From: Leucobacter aridicollis
Lineage (GTDB): Bacteria; Actinomycetota; Actinomycetes; Actinomycetales; Microbacteriaceae
DNA: 64,000 bases
Direction of reading: 5' to 3'
Assembly (NCBI RefSeq): GCF_013409595.1
Contig: NZ_JACCBD010000001.1
Location: 1,612,001 to 1,676,000 of the forward strand
The translations under genes were made by a program, and so were the position numbers. Below, in pieces: positions 18,214-27,067 of the stretch. Every line of letters starts with the position of its first letter. Positions within the stretch are counted from its first letter, which is position 1. The notes beneath the pieces are model-generated. The model did no database searches and was not told the DNA's origin. It worked only from the letters and a program-made list of their open reading frames with translations.

Positions 18214-19596
18214 GTGGTGGAGCTGACCGGGCAAAGCCCTCGACCGCCTATCGCCGTGGCCGGAGAAGTATTCAGCACGTTTCTCCGGCTTGGGCTCGTC
18301 TCGTTTGGTGGGCCGACTGCGCACATCGGCTACTTTCACACCGAGTTCGTCGAGCGGCGGGCGTGGCTCTCGGCAGAGGCATTCGGAGAGCTCGTTGCGT
18401 TGTGCCAGACGCTGCCCGGGCCGGCCTCGAGCCAGCTCGGCTTCGCGATCGGTCTGCGCCGAGCGGGCGCGCTCGGGGCGATGGCCGCCTTCGTCGGGTT
18501 CACGCTGCCCTCGGCCGCGCTCATGGTCGCCTTCGCTTACGGGGCACAGGTCCTCGAAAGTCCAATCCTCAACGGCGTCGTGGCCGGCCTCATGGCGGTC
18601 GCCGTCGCGGTCGTCGCGCACGCGGTCGTTGGTATGGCACGCGCCCTCCTCGCCGGATGGATCGCCTGGCTGCTCGCTGCCGGTGTGGCGATCGTTCTCC
18701 TCGGGGGGAGCGCGTTGGGGTGGGGCGGCACACTGATTCAGCCGGCGTTCATCGCGCTCGGTGCCGTCGTTGGCTGGGTGGGCTTCGGTCGCGGCGTGTC
18801 TGGGGGTGGGGCTGGTTCCGACGGGACCGACACGTCAGGCACGTCCGACGCGGCAGCGCGCTCGGAGCAGTCGGAGCAATCGGAGCGCCCGGAGCAATCG
18901 GGGCGCCCGGAGCAGTCGGAGCACCCGGCGCCGCGGGCGGTGCAGCCGGTCGGGGGTCGCGCGCGCGGCGCCGTGCCCGTTGGGGCTGGTGTCGCCTGCC
19001 TCGTGACGCTGCTCGTGGTGCTCGTTGCAGCGCCGGCGTTCCGCGCAGCGGAGGGGAGCGGCGTGGGGGCCCTGGTCGACGTGTTCTCACGGGCAGGCGC
19101 GCTCGTCTTTGGTGGCGGCCACGCGGTGCTGCCGTTGCTCGAGGCGGGCACCGTGCAATCCGGGTGGTTGTCGCCAGGAGAGTTCCTCGCCGGATACAGC
19201 CTGGCGCAGGCGGTGCCCGGTCCGATGTTCAGCCTCGCGGCGTACCTGGGGGCGCTCGCGGATGCCGGCCCGGGGGGAATGGCAGGCGCGATCATTGCGG
19301 TGCTCGCGATCTTCGCGCCAGGGTTTCTGCTGCTTGTCGGGGTATTGCCGTTCTGGGATGCGCTGCGGCAGCGGTCGAGCTTCGCCGCCGCCGTCAAGGG
19401 TGCGGGCGTGGCGGTTGTGGGGATCCTCGCCGCGGCGCTCGTGCACCCAATTGCCACGGGCGGGCTCACGAGTGTCTGGGCGGCGCTGCTCGCGGCGCTC
19501 GGGTTCGGGATGCTGTGGGTGAAGGCGCCGCCGTGGCTCGTCGTCCTCCTGGGTGCCGCGGTCGGTACGGTTGCCGCCGTGGCCGGTTGGGAGTGA
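18214..19596 (+). CDS. chrA: chromate transporter family protein (two CHR domains)
   Basis: CHR-family membrane transporter, about 460 aa, with two homologous halves. Half 1 carries FGGPTAHIGYFHTEFVERRAWL and LPGPASSQLGFAIG; half 2 carries FGGGHAVLPLLEAG and AVPGPMFSLAAYLG. The halves are joined by a low-complexity linker (about residues 200-245) rich in Ser, Glu, Gln, Arg and Pro. The GTG at 18214 is chosen because AGGGGAG ends six bases upstream. Chromate efflux is known for the family; many members have other or unknown substrates. Confidence 0.88.
   Translation: MVELTGQSPRPPIAVAGEVFSTFLRLGLVSFGGPTAHIGYFHTEFVERRAWLSAEAFGELVALCQTLPGPASSQLGFAIGLRRAGALGAMAAFVGFTLPSAALMVAFAYGAQVLESPILNGVVAGLMAVAVAVVAHAVVGMARALLAGWIAWLLAAGVAIVLLGGSALGWGGTLIQPAFIALGAVVGWVGFGRGVSGGGAGSDGTDTSGTSDAAARSEQSEQSERPEQSGRPEQSEHPAPRAVQPVGGRARGAVPVGAGVACLVTLLVVLVAAPAFRAAEGSGVGALVDVFSRAGALVFGGGHAVLPLLEAGTVQSGWLSPGEFLAGYSLAQAVPGPMFSLAAYLGALADAGPGGMAGAIIAVLAIFAPGFLLLVGVLPFWDALRQRSSFAAAVKGAGVAVVGILAAALVHPIATGGLTSVWAALLAALGFGMLWVKAPPWLVVLLGAAVGTVAAVAGWE
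18862..18930 (+). repeat. imperfect 9/18-bp repeat coding the ChrA linker
   Basis: Variants of TCGGAGCAG and CGCCCGGAGCAATCGG repeat in frame about seven times, coding a SEQSE/RPEQSG-type peptide. It is internal to the chrA coding sequence and is a site where copy number could change in steps of three codons. Confidence 0.7.
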
Positions 19597-19743
19597 GTCC
19601 CGCTGGACGAGAGCGCCTCCTGGGCCGGGCCACGTCAACTGCCTTGACGGGTGAGGTCAGGGGCGTTGGGGAGACCCTTCCCTACGCGAGCTGACATAAT
19701 ATAGATTATCACGAACTGTGGCGGTGTGGCCGAGAGGGGCGCG

Positions 19744-19797
19744 ATCGGCGCTACGTATGTCATCGGCGCTACGTATGTCATCGGCGCAACGTATGTC
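19744..19797. repeat. three tandem 18-bp repeats
   Basis: Unit ATCGGCGCTACGTATGTC occurs three times head to tail (19744-19761, 19762-19779, 19780-19797); the third has one change (CTACGTA to CAACGTA). Each of the first two contains the palindrome TACGTA. It lies in the 259-bp gap between the convergent chrA and GNAT genes, just after an AT-rich patch with ATAAT/ATTAT arms (19698-19711). No function assigned. Confidence 0.85.
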
Positions 19798-19855
19798 CCG
19801 CAGGCGCCGGGTGTGCATTGTTTCTGCTGATCCCAGACGCATCGACGGGAACTCT

Positions 19856-20398
19856 CTAGGCTGGGACGGCTCCTGCGGTTGGCCTGTCGAGCCGGGCGGT
19901 CCACGACAGGACGGGCCCGCCGTCGCGGCCCAGAATCGTGCCGATCGCCTCGCCGGTGTCGGTGAAGCCGCTCCGCTCAATCGTCCGCCGCGACCCGATG
20001 TTGCCAACGCGCGCCTCCCACAGCACCGCCTCCACGTTCGTTCTGGCGAAGGCTGCCTCGGTCACGAGATCGACGCAAGCTGACATAATCTTCTGCCCGC
20101 GGTGGGGCTCCCCGAGCCAGTATCCGAGCATGCCGCTCGGCAACCGGATGCTGATGACCCCAAGCACGGGGCCATCGGCTTCGCGTCGGATCGCCCACGT
20201 CCACTCCGAGCCGTTCGCCCAGGCCTGCGGCGCGTACTCCGAGATGAACGACTCGGCGTCAGCGAGTGTGTAGGGCCACGGGGTCGCCATGAACTCTTCA
20301 AAGATCGGGTCCGCACAGTACCGCGCGACGTCAGGCGCATCGGCGGGCCGAAGCTGATTGAGAGTGAGCCCACTCCCCTGCAGTTCGAACGGTTCCAC
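19856..20398 (-). CDS. RimJ/RimL-type GNAT acetyltransferase
   Basis: 180-aa acetyltransferase of the RimJ/L type. MLGYWLGEPHRGQKIMSACVDLVTEAAF matches the acetyl-CoA-binding region and NIGSRRTIERSGFTDTGEA the typical C-terminal N-x-x-S-x-R-x-x-E-x-x-G-F motif. GTG start with GGGAGG upstream, inside the end of the PAP2 gene. Last gene of a four-gene minus-strand operon. Substrate unknown. Confidence 0.85.
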   Translation of the reverse strand: MEPFELQGSGLTLNQLRPADAPDVARYCADPIFEEFMATPWPYTLADAESFISEYAPQAWANGSEWTWAIRREADGPVLGVISIRLPSGMLGYWLGEPHRGQKIMSACVDLVTEAAFARTNVEAVLWEARVGNIGSRRTIERSGFTDTGEAIGTILGRDGGPVLSWTARLDRPTAGAVPA

Positions 20399-20404
20399 GG
20401 CTGG

Positions 20405-21223
20405 CTATCCTCCCTTGGGTGAGTGCGCAAGCACTGCGAGCCGCAGCAACGAGTGCGCGGCAAGCAGCGAGAGGCCGATGCAGCCGGCCTGCCCGGCGTT
20501 CAGCATCATGTCGGTGCTCCCAGACTGCCAGGCGATCAGCGTGAGCACAATGGCGATGCCAGCGGCGAGCCAGCCGGCGAGCGCGAGACCAATCGATGCC
20601 GTGCGCAGCAGCCACACCCCGGACGGGCGCTGCAGCGGGGTCAGGAGCGTGACAGCCGCAAAGCCCGCGCCGGCGAGCGCAAGCGCCCCGAGAACGTCGC
20701 TTGGGCGGTGCCAGCCGTACGCGAGAAGCTGCCAGCTCACCACGCTCAGTAGCACCGCTCCCCCGACCGCTGCAAACGCTTGGATGCGCCGCGGGAACGC
20801 GAAGATCGCGGCCCCGACGACTGTCGCAAACACTGTCATGTGCCCGCTGGGGAATGTGTTCTCCGCAGCGAGGGTGAGGAAGTCGGGTCGCCCGAGCACC
20901 TCAGACTTCAGGAGCTGGGAGGCGACGATCGCGATGGCCGGGACCAGTGTCACCGTCAACGCGCGCCCAATTCCATGCACCCACAGGGCGACAAGCCCGA
21001 GCGCGACCAGCGCGACGCCGATAGCGAAGGGCGAGACCAAGCTGAGGGGCGCCGGCGGATGGGTGTTGAACTCGGAGCCCGCGAGCACGTGATCCTCCAC
21101 GGCCTGGCCAGTGGAACTCAGGACGCCGAAAATGTACGCGCCCGCGCCGATGATGAGCCAGAACAGCAGAATCCAGAGGACCCGCAGCCGCCGGTGAGCG
21201 GTCGACGCGACGGGAATGCTCAC
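20405..21223 (-). CDS. PAP2-superfamily membrane phosphatase
   Basis: 272-aa membrane protein with about six helices and the PAP2 phosphatase motifs: K-x6-R-P form in KSEVLGRPDFL, PSGH in ENTFPSGHMTVF, and S-R-x5-H-like SWQLLAYGWHRPSDVLG. It may dephosphorylate lipid phosphates such as undecaprenyl or phosphatidyl phosphates. In motif 3 the usual SR is SW, with the catalytic His and Asp still present. It overlaps trmH by 4 bases and ends 6 bases before the GNAT start. Confidence 0.85.
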   Translation of the reverse strand: MSIPVASTAHRRLRVLWILLFWLIIGAGAYIFGVLSSTGQAVEDHVLAGSEFNTHPPAPLSLVSPFAIGVALVALGLVALWVHGIGRALTVTLVPAIAIVASQLLKSEVLGRPDFLTLAAENTFPSGHMTVFATVVGAAIFAFPRRIQAFAAVGGAVLLSVVSWQLLAYGWHRPSDVLGALALAGAGFAAVTLLTPLQRPSGVWLLRTASIGLALAGWLAAGIAIVLTLIAWQSGSTDMMLNAGQAGCIGLSLLAAHSLLRLAVLAHSPKGG

Positions 21224-22104
21224 GCCGGAGCCTCACCGACGAGATGCGACTGAGCGCGAGCGGAGTCGCCCGCCGGACGCTTGGCGCCCGCTCGCTGGTC
21301 CCCCGTGCGCACCGCCCACATCGCGAGCGCCGCCGCGGTCGCGACGTTCAGCGAATCGACGCCGTGCTCCATCGGGATGAGCACGGTGCGGGCCGCAGAC
21401 GCGAGCGCACGCCGAGACAGCCCAGGCCCCTCCGTGCCGAACATGAGAGCGAGACGCTCCGGCAGATCCTCGACGAAGTCCGCGAGGTCCTCGGCGTCGT
21501 CCCGCAGCGCGAAGGCGGTGAGGTCGTACCCGAGCTCGCGAAACAGCGGGCCCGCCTCGCGCCAGTCTGGGAGGCGCGCCCACGGCACCTGCAGCACAGC
21601 GCCCATGCTCACGCGAACCGCGCGGCGGTAGAGCGGATCGGCGCAGCCTGGGGTGAGTAGTACGGCGTCGGCGCCGAGCGCCGCGGCCGACCGGAACACA
21701 GCGCCGACGTTCGTGTGGTCGGCGAGGTCTTCGAGCACGACGACGCGAGACGAGGCCCGCAGCAGGTCTGCCGGGTCGAGCGGCTCGGGGCGGTGCATTG
21801 AGGCGATCGCCCCGCGGTGCATGTTGAAACCGGTGAGCTGCTCCAGTTGCTCGGGCGCTCCGATGTAGACCGGCACGTCTGGGTACGCCTCGAGGAGCGG
21901 CCCGACGCGTTCGAGCCACTCGGCGACCATGAGCAGCGCCCGCGGCCGGTGCCCGACCCGCAACGCGCGTTCGATCACCTTCGGCGACTCGGCGAGGTAG
22001 AGCCCCTCCGCCGGTTCCCGCACGCGCCGCAGCGCGACGTCGGTGAGCTGCGTGAAGTCGGCGAGCTCGGGGGAAGCAATGTCATCGATGTGGATGATTC
22101 TCAC
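21220..22104 (-). CDS. TrmH/SpoU-family RNA methyltransferase
   Basis: 294-aa SAM-dependent 2'-O-ribose methyltransferase with a trefoil knot. The three SPOUT motifs are visible: NVGAVFRSAAALGADAVLL, LMFGTEGPGLS and IPMEHGVDSLNVATAAALAMW. An N-terminal substrate-binding domain (approximately 1-110) precedes them. The target, rRNA or tRNA, cannot be told from the sequence. Coupled by 4-base overlaps to PAP2 and to the hydrolase. Confidence 0.9.
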   Translation of the reverse strand: MRIIHIDDIASPELADFTQLTDVALRRVREPAEGLYLAESPKVIERALRVGHRPRALLMVAEWLERVGPLLEAYPDVPVYIGAPEQLEQLTGFNMHRGAIASMHRPEPLDPADLLRASSRVVVLEDLADHTNVGAVFRSAAALGADAVLLTPGCADPLYRRAVRVSMGAVLQVPWARLPDWREAGPLFRELGYDLTAFALRDDAEDLADFVEDLPERLALMFGTEGPGLSRRALASAARTVLIPMEHGVDSLNVATAAALAMWAVRTGDQRAGAKRPAGDSARAQSHLVGEAPA

Positions 22105-22988
22105 GCGCTTGTCTCCGAGGCTGTGGCAGGGACAGCCTGCAGAAATTGTGCGATGCGCTCGACGGTGTCTCGGACCGCCTCATAATGCACGAGGTGCCCA
22201 GTGCCGGGAAGAATGAGAAGCTCCGCGTTTGGGATCATCCGCTGCAGATCGAGTTGCTTCGCGAGCGGGGTGATATCGTCCCGCTCCCCCGCGATGATGA
22301 GCGTCGGCATGTCGTAGGCGGCCGCGTGCTCGGCGACGGTGTGCGAGACGGAGGCGCGGAAGGCCTCGAGGAGCGAACGTGAGTCCGAGAACGACGAGAA
22401 GTACCGGTCGTGCTGGTCATGGATCCAGGCGCGCAGCTCTCGGTCACGGGTCTTCGCCATCACCTCGCTCATGCCGCGCACGATGAGCGTGTTGCCGAGC
22501 AGTCCCTTCGCGGCGCGCTCCGGCAGCGCGTTGGCGATGCGGTAATACGCGATCGCGAGCTGGGTGAGGACGGCCTGCGGCCCCTCGAGCGCGGGCGCGG
22601 AAATCGGGTTGATGAGGATCGTGCGCGTGGAGTCGGCCCCCTGGGCGAGCGCCGAGCTGACCACGAGAGAGCCGAAGGAGTGCCCGAGGATGATGGCGCC
22701 CTGCGGCGCGACCTCGCGACTGAACGCCACCAGCCACTCGCCAAACGCGGCGAGATCGTGGGTGCGCCCCGGGAGCGCCGGGGTCTGACCAAATCCAGGG
22801 AGGTCGGGCACGTGGAACGCGAAGCCCGGTGCTGTCGCGGCAAGCCCCGCGGCGATGCCCTGGAGGCCGTGGTGGTCGCCCCGGAATCCGTGGACGAGGA
22901 TCACGGGGGCTCCTGCGGGGTCGCCAAAGATCCAGTCTCGGGTATCTACGCCGAGCGTGGGGATGAGGTGGGGCGGGTGTTCTGGCAC
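22101..22988 (-). CDS. alpha/beta-fold hydrolase
   Basis: 295-aa cytoplasmic hydrolase. Oxyanion region LVHGFRGDHHG, nucleophile elbow GHSFGS (catalytic Ser), acid in AGERDDITPL and His in GTGHLVHYE form the expected triad. First gene of the hydrolase-trmH-PAP2-GNAT operon. No signal peptide. Substrate unknown; esterase, lipase or peptidase activity are all possible. Confidence 0.88.
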   Translation of the reverse strand: MPEHPPHLIPTLGVDTRDWIFGDPAGAPVILVHGFRGDHHGLQGIAAGLAATAPGFAFHVPDLPGFGQTPALPGRTHDLAAFGEWLVAFSREVAPQGAIILGHSFGSLVVSSALAQGADSTRTILINPISAPALEGPQAVLTQLAIAYYRIANALPERAAKGLLGNTLIVRGMSEVMAKTRDRELRAWIHDQHDRYFSSFSDSRSLLEAFRASVSHTVAEHAAAYDMPTLIIAGERDDITPLAKQLDLQRMIPNAELLILPGTGHLVHYEAVRDTVERIAQFLQAVPATASETSA

Positions 22989-23135
22989 AGAGTAGATGCT
23001 ACCTGGCGCAGGCTGGCACTCCTCTGCACACGCGCCGGGGGCACGCTGGAAGCCGCGGACGCCCCTCCCGGGGCCTGCGCGGCTGTCGCGCAGCGGCCCG
23101 GCCTCGCTACTATCGATACAGGCGAAAGGATCACA

Positions 23136-23834
23136 GTGAACGACTCACTCCCCCTCTGGGCAGCCCAGCTTGCGGTGTTCGACACCGAGACGACAGGCGT
23201 CGAGACAGACACCTCGCGCATCGTGAGTGCGACGCTCGCGATTCTCGGCGAGAACGGCGAGATCACCGAACGCTACGACTGGCTGCTGAACCCCGGCGTC
23301 GAGATTCCCGATTCTGCGGTGCGGGTGCACGGGATTACGACGGAGGTTGCGCGCTCAAGCGGCATCGATGCCGCCGTCGGCATCGCTCAGATCACCGAAC
23401 GCATCGCGCAACTCATCGAGCGCGGCCTCCCACTGGTCGTCTACAACGCGCCGTACGACCTGTCGCTGCTTGCGGCCGAGCAGCGGCGCTACGGCGTTGC
23501 GGGCGCGGCGATCGCGCCGGTGCTTGACCCGCTCATCATCGACAAGCAGCTCGACCGCTTCCGCAAGGGCAAGCGCACGCTCGTTGCGGTGTCGGAGCAC
23601 TACGGGGTCGAACTCGGCAACGCCCACGACGCGGGCGAGGATGCGATCGCCTCGGGCAAGGTCATGCAACAGCTCGCGCGGAAGTACGCGTCGACGCTGC
23701 CCGACGATCTCGAGGCGCTGCACGCCGCGCAGGCGGAATGGGCACGCGCCCAGGCCGAGAACTTCCAGGACTACATGCGGCGTGTGCGCGATCCGAATTT
23801 CGTTGCCGACGGGGCGTGGCCGATCCGGAGCTAG
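23136..23834 (+). CDS. DnaQ-like 3'-5' exonuclease
   Basis: 232-aa DEDDh-family exonuclease. Exo I VFDTETTGVE, Exo II YNAPYDLSLL and Exo III NAHDAGEDAIASGK (catalytic His and Asp) are all present. It is a stand-alone exonuclease domain, similar to proofreading epsilon subunits but without a recognisable polymerase-binding tail. GTG start with GAAAGGA eight bases upstream. Single gene, ending at a shared bidirectional terminator. Confidence 0.9.
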   Translation: MNDSLPLWAAQLAVFDTETTGVETDTSRIVSATLAILGENGEITERYDWLLNPGVEIPDSAVRVHGITTEVARSSGIDAAVGIAQITERIAQLIERGLPLVVYNAPYDLSLLAAEQRRYGVAGAAIAPVLDPLIIDKQLDRFRKGKRTLVAVSEHYGVELGNAHDAGEDAIASGKVMQQLARKYASTLPDDLEALHAAQAEWARAQAENFQDYMRRVRDPNFVADGAWPIRS

Positions 23835-23879
23835 CGTGACGGGCGGCGGCGCGACACTCGCGTCGCCGCCGCAGAATAG

Positions 23880-23920
23880 CGAACGGGCGGGCGATCCAGT
23901 GAGGATCGCCCGCCCGTTCG
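23880..23920. terminator. bidirectional terminator between exonuclease and rpmE2
   Basis: Perfect 18-bp stem, arms 23880-23897 and 23903-23920 (CGAACGGGCGGGCGATCC and its complement), loop AGTGA. It lies between two convergent genes, 45 bases after one stop and 15 bases after the other. Confidence 0.9.
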
Positions 23921-23934
23921 CGGATTCAGGCTGC

Positions 23935-24183
23935 TTACGCGCCGAATGCCTTGAAGCGCTGGTTGAACTTCTCGACGCGGCCGGCCGAGTCCATGATGCG
24001 CTGCTTGCCCGTGTAGAACGGGTGCGAAGCGCTCGAGATTTCAACGTCGAGTACCGGGTAGGTAGCGCCGTCGAGCTCGATGGTCTTGTCGCTCGTGAGA
24101 GTCGAACGCGTGAGGAAGGTCTCCCCCGACGCAAGGTCGCGGAACACGATGGCGTTGTACTCGGGGTGAATCTCGGTCTTCAT
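23935..24183 (-). CDS. rpmE2: 50S ribosomal protein L31 type B
   Basis: 82-aa ribosomal protein, the zinc-free paralogue: [20 protein letters not shown] lacks the CxxC pair of type A L31, and the ends [25 protein letters not shown] are typical. An AAGGAC site precedes the ATG. In many bacteria type B is induced by zinc starvation under Zur; no obvious Zur box was seen upstream. A type A copy is not in this window. Confidence 0.95.
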   Translation of the reverse strand: MKTEIHPEYNAIVFRDLASGETFLTRSTLTSDKTIELDGATYPVLDVEISSASHPFYTGKQRIMDSAGRVEKFNQRFKAFGA

Positions 24184-24341
24184 GACTGTCCTTCGATAAT
24201 GTTGCGTCTCGCTGTTTCGGCGGAATGGCCGAACGCAGAAGTCTTGCGGCGTCACCGCACCAAGGATCAATATTAGCAGATCGAATCGGCTCGTGCCGAC
24301 CTTGGGGCGTGTTGGGAACCGCGTGTCGGATGAAAAAGTGG

Positions 24342-25136
24342 CTAGTGAGCGGCTGCGCGAGCCGTCGCAGCGTACCGGCCGCCCGACTCGGTGAGCTCGA
24401 ACGGCATGCCGAACGTCGCTTCGAGGTTCTCCGCGGTCAGGGTCTCGGCGATCGGTCCCGCCGCCTGGACGGTGCCACCGTTGACGAGCATCACGTGCGT
24501 GAACCCTGGCGGGATCTCCTCGACGTGATGGGTGACCATCACCATTGCCGGCGAGTACGGCGACTGCGCGAATCCTGACAGCATCTGCAGCAGGCGCTCG
24601 CGGGCGCCGAGGTCGAGGCTCGCGCTCGGCTCATCGAGCAGCAGCAGTTCAGGATCGGTCATCACGGCGCGCGCGATGAGGGTGCGCTTCCGCTCGCCAT
24701 CAGAGAGCGTCCCGAACGGCTGATCGGCGAGCTCAAGCAGATCCCACTCCGCGAGTACGCGATCCGCCTGGCGCACGTCGATCGCGTCGTACTCCTCGTT
24801 CCAGCGCCCCTCGACAGAGTAGGCCGCGGTGAGGACGACGTCGCGCACAAGCTCGTTCGGCGGGATGCGCCGCGCGGTCGCGCTCGACACGAAGCCCAGG
24901 CGCGCGCGCAACTCGAAGATGTCGACCTTGCCGAGGCGATGCCCGAGCACGTCGACGGTGCCCGTCGTCGGGAAATCGTTCGCCGTGACGAGCTTCAGGA
25001 TCGTCGTCTTGCCCGCACCGTTCGGGCCAAGAATAACCCACCGTTCGCTGTCGTCGACCTGCCAGTTCACGCTGTCAAGAATCGGTCGGCGATTGCGAAT
25101 GTAGCTCGCGTCGGTGAGGCTCAGCACGGTCGTCAT
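24342..25136 (-). CDS. ABC transporter ATP-binding protein
   Basis: 264-aa ATPase with Walker [11 protein letters not shown]-loop region [14 protein letters not shown], signature-like LSDGERKRT, Walker [14 protein letters not shown] and switch [11 protein letters not shown]. No permease gene is next to it, so it may pair with distant membrane subunits or have a non-transport role. It is divergent from serB across only 29 bases, a pairing also known in mycobacteria. The ATG appears leaderless. Confidence 0.88.
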   Translation of the reverse strand: MTTVLSLTDASYIRNRRPILDSVNWQVDDSERWVILGPNGAGKTTILKLVTANDFPTTGTVDVLGHRLGKVDIFELRARLGFVSSATARRIPPNELVRDVVLTAAYSVEGRWNEEYDAIDVRQADRVLAEWDLLELADQPFGTLSDGERKRTLIARAVMTDPELLLLDEPSASLDLGARERLLQMLSGFAQSPYSPAMVMVTHHVEEIPPGFTHVMLVNGGTVQAAGPIAETLTAENLEATFGMPFELTESGGRYAATARAAAH

Positions 25137-25143
25137 GACCCTA

Positions 25144-25159
25144 AGCCTATCTCTAGACT
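25144..25159. promoter_or_regulatory. paired -10 elements of a 29-bp divergent leaderless promoter region
   Basis: TAGACT (25154-25159, +) ends six bases before the serB ATG. On the other strand TAGGCT (25149-25144) ends seven bases before the ABC ATPase ATG. Neither gene has a Shine-Dalgarno site. Confidence 0.5.
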
Positions 25160-25165
25160 GGTGCC

Positions 25166-25804
25166 ATGAGCGTTACCCCACTCGTCGTTCTCGACTGCGA
25201 TTCCACGACCATCCAAGACGAGGTCATTGAGCTCCTCGCCGACGCGGCAGGCACGCGCGAACTCGTCGCCGAGGTGACCGAGCGGGCGATGCGCGGCGAG
25301 CTCGACTTCGCCGAGAGTCTTGCCGAGCGGGTGGCCACCCTGACCGGGACGCCGGAGGCCGTGTTCGGGCAGGCGTACGCGCGGGTGCGCCTCTCCCCCG
25401 GTATCCGTGAACTCATTGCGGCGGTGCACGAGCGTGGCGGCAAGGTCGGGGTCGTGTCTGGCGGATTCCACGAGGTGCTCGACCCGATTGCTGAGGATCT
25501 CGGTCTCGACTTCTGGCGAGCGAATCGGCTCGAAGTCGCCGATGGCGCGCTCACCGGCCGCACCGTTGGTCCGGTGATCGACGCGGAGGCGAAGGCTGTG
25601 GCGCTCGCCGAGTGGGCCGAGGCGAGCGGAATCCCGCTCTCGGCGACCGTCGCGATCGGCGACGGCGCGAACGACCTCAAGATGATGGCTGTCGCAGCGA
25701 TCGGTGTCGGCTACAACGCGAAGCCGATCGTCCGGGAACAGGCCGACGTGTCGATCGAGGGCGACCTCGGTCAGGCGATCCCGCTGCTGGATCGCCTGAC
25801 CTAG
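25166..25804 (+). CDS. serB: phosphoserine phosphatase
   Basis: Last step of serine synthesis, 212 aa, HAD superfamily. DCDSTTIQDE (nucleophile Asp), VVSGGFHEVLD (Ser of motif II), EAKAVALAEW and GDGANDLKMM (metal-binding Asp pair) are all present. There is no N-terminal ACT domain, unlike the SerB2 of mycobacteria, so this is the short single-domain form. Probably leaderless. Confidence 0.93.
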   Translation: MSVTPLVVLDCDSTTIQDEVIELLADAAGTRELVAEVTERAMRGELDFAESLAERVATLTGTPEAVFGQAYARVRLSPGIRELIAAVHERGGKVGVVSGGFHEVLDPIAEDLGLDFWRANRLEVADGALTGRTVGPVIDAEAKAVALAEWAEASGIPLSATVAIGDGANDLKMMAVAAIGVGYNAKPIVREQADVSIEGDLGQAIPLLDRLT

Positions 25805-25821
25805 GCCCGGGCGTCGCGGGG

Positions 25822-26541
25822 CTAGTGCCCCATGCCGAGGCCGCCATCGACGGGGATCACGGCGCCAGAGATGTAGGCCGCGTCGTCGCCGGCGAGGAAC
25901 GATGCCGCGCCGGCAATCTCTGCGACCTGGCCGAACCGGGCCGCGGGGATCGACGCGAGGTACTGCTGCTGCTGTGCCTCGGGAAGCACCGCCGTCATGT
26001 CGGTGTCGATGAATCCCGGCGCGATGACGTTCGCGGTGATGCCGCGACCGCCGAGCTCGCGGGTGAGCGACCTGGCGAAACCAACGAGCGCCGCCTTCGA
26101 CGAGGAATAGTTGATCTGTCCCGCCGAGCCGTAGAGGCCCACAACCGAGGAGATGAGGATCACGCGGCCGAAGCGCTGCTTGAGCAACCCCTTGGACGCG
26201 CGCTTCACGACACGGAAGGTCCCCGTGAGGTTCGTGTCGATAACCTCGGTGAAGTCCTCCTCCGACATGCGCAGGAGCAGGGTGTCGCGCGTGATGCCGG
26301 CGTTCGCGACGAGGACCTCGACGGAGCCGAGCTTCTCCTCGACCTCGGTGAAGGCGCGGTCGATCGACGCGGAATCGGTCATCTCGGCGCGCACGGTGAG
26401 CGCGCCCTCCGGCCCCTCGCCGGAGCGGGAGGTGACTGCCACGCGGTGGCCGTCCGCGATCATGCGCTCCGCGATGGCGTAGCCGATGCCGCGGTTGCCG
26501 CCGGTGATGAGGACGGTGCGTGGGGTGATGCTTGCGTTCAT
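25822..26541 (-). CDS. FabG-like 3-oxoacyl-ACP reductase / SDR
   Basis: 239-aa classical short-chain dehydrogenase. NAD(P)-binding TGGNRGIG near residue 14, NAG in VLVANAGIT, catalytic Ser in ILISSVVG, and Tyr/Lys in INYSSSKAALVGF. The C-terminal PGFIDTDMT and ISGAVIPVDGGLGMGH are typical of FabG-type reductases. ATG at 26541 is used because the upstream in-frame extension is not conserved in type. Fatty-acid elongation is the likeliest role. Confidence 0.88.
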   Translation of the reverse strand: MNASITPRTVLITGGNRGIGYAIAERMIADGHRVAVTSRSGEGPEGALTVRAEMTDSASIDRAFTEVEEKLGSVEVLVANAGITRDTLLLRMSEEDFTEVIDTNLTGTFRVVKRASKGLLKQRFGRVILISSVVGLYGSAGQINYSSSKAALVGFARSLTRELGGRGITANVIAPGFIDTDMTAVLPEAQQQQYLASIPAARFGQVAEIAGAASFLAGDDAAYISGAVIPVDGGLGMGH

Positions 26542-26641
26542 GTCGATCAGCCTAGCGAATGGCGCATGTCGCCTGAACGCGAGACTGCGGCGATCCTCAG
26601 GCAGCACCCGCCCCAACGACGTAAACTGATGGCTGTTGTAA

Positions 26642-27067
26642 ATGAGGGAGCCGATGCCAAGAAAGAGCGGCGAGACGCCGAGCTACAGGGTGACCTCGGC
26701 CGGGGTGAACCCGACCGAGGATCGAGCTCACCGCATGAAGATGTACTTCATCGCGATGACGCTCCGGCTCGCCTGCGTGCTGTCGCTCTTCTGGGTGACG
26801 GGCTGGTGGCTCGTCTTTCCTATTGTGGGGGCGATCGTGCTCCCCTGGTTCGCCGTGATGGTGGGCAACGCCGTCGCCTACGGCGGCGAAGAGACAGTGG
26901 CGGCGCCAGACCCGCTCGAGCTGTCCCCCGGCGACACGGCCGAGCCGGAGACGCCGCACGAGCCGGAGGCGGCGAGCGAGTTGCTCATTGTCGACGTCGA
27001 CCCCGTGCGACGGTCGTCGACGCCTCCGCCGAGCGCCCATCAAGCCTCCGAGGAGGAGACCGCGTGA
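26642..27067 (+). CDS. DUF3099-family membrane protein
   Basis: 141 aa. Residues 14-35 (SYRVTSAGVNPTEDRAHRMKMYF) match the start of DUF3099 proteins and are followed by two adjacent helices (about 36-56 and 58-78). The C-terminal half is acidic and Pro-rich, probably disordered. Start is uncertain: an ATG at 26654 sits very close to GAGGGAG. Function unknown; the family is restricted to Actinobacteria. It overlaps the next small gene by 4 bases. Confidence 0.8.
   Translation: MREPMPRKSGETPSYRVTSAGVNPTEDRAHRMKMYFIAMTLRLACVLSLFWVTGWWLVFPIVGAIVLPWFAVMVGNAVAYGGEETVAAPDPLELSPGDTAEPETPHEPEAASELLIVDVDPVRRSSTPPPSAHQASEEETA

Noticed and set aside
19720..19742. GGCGGTGTGGCCGAGAGGGGCG, resembling the 5' end of a class II tRNA
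   Set aside because: No anticodon arm, variable arm or T arm follows; the 18-bp repeats begin immediately after.
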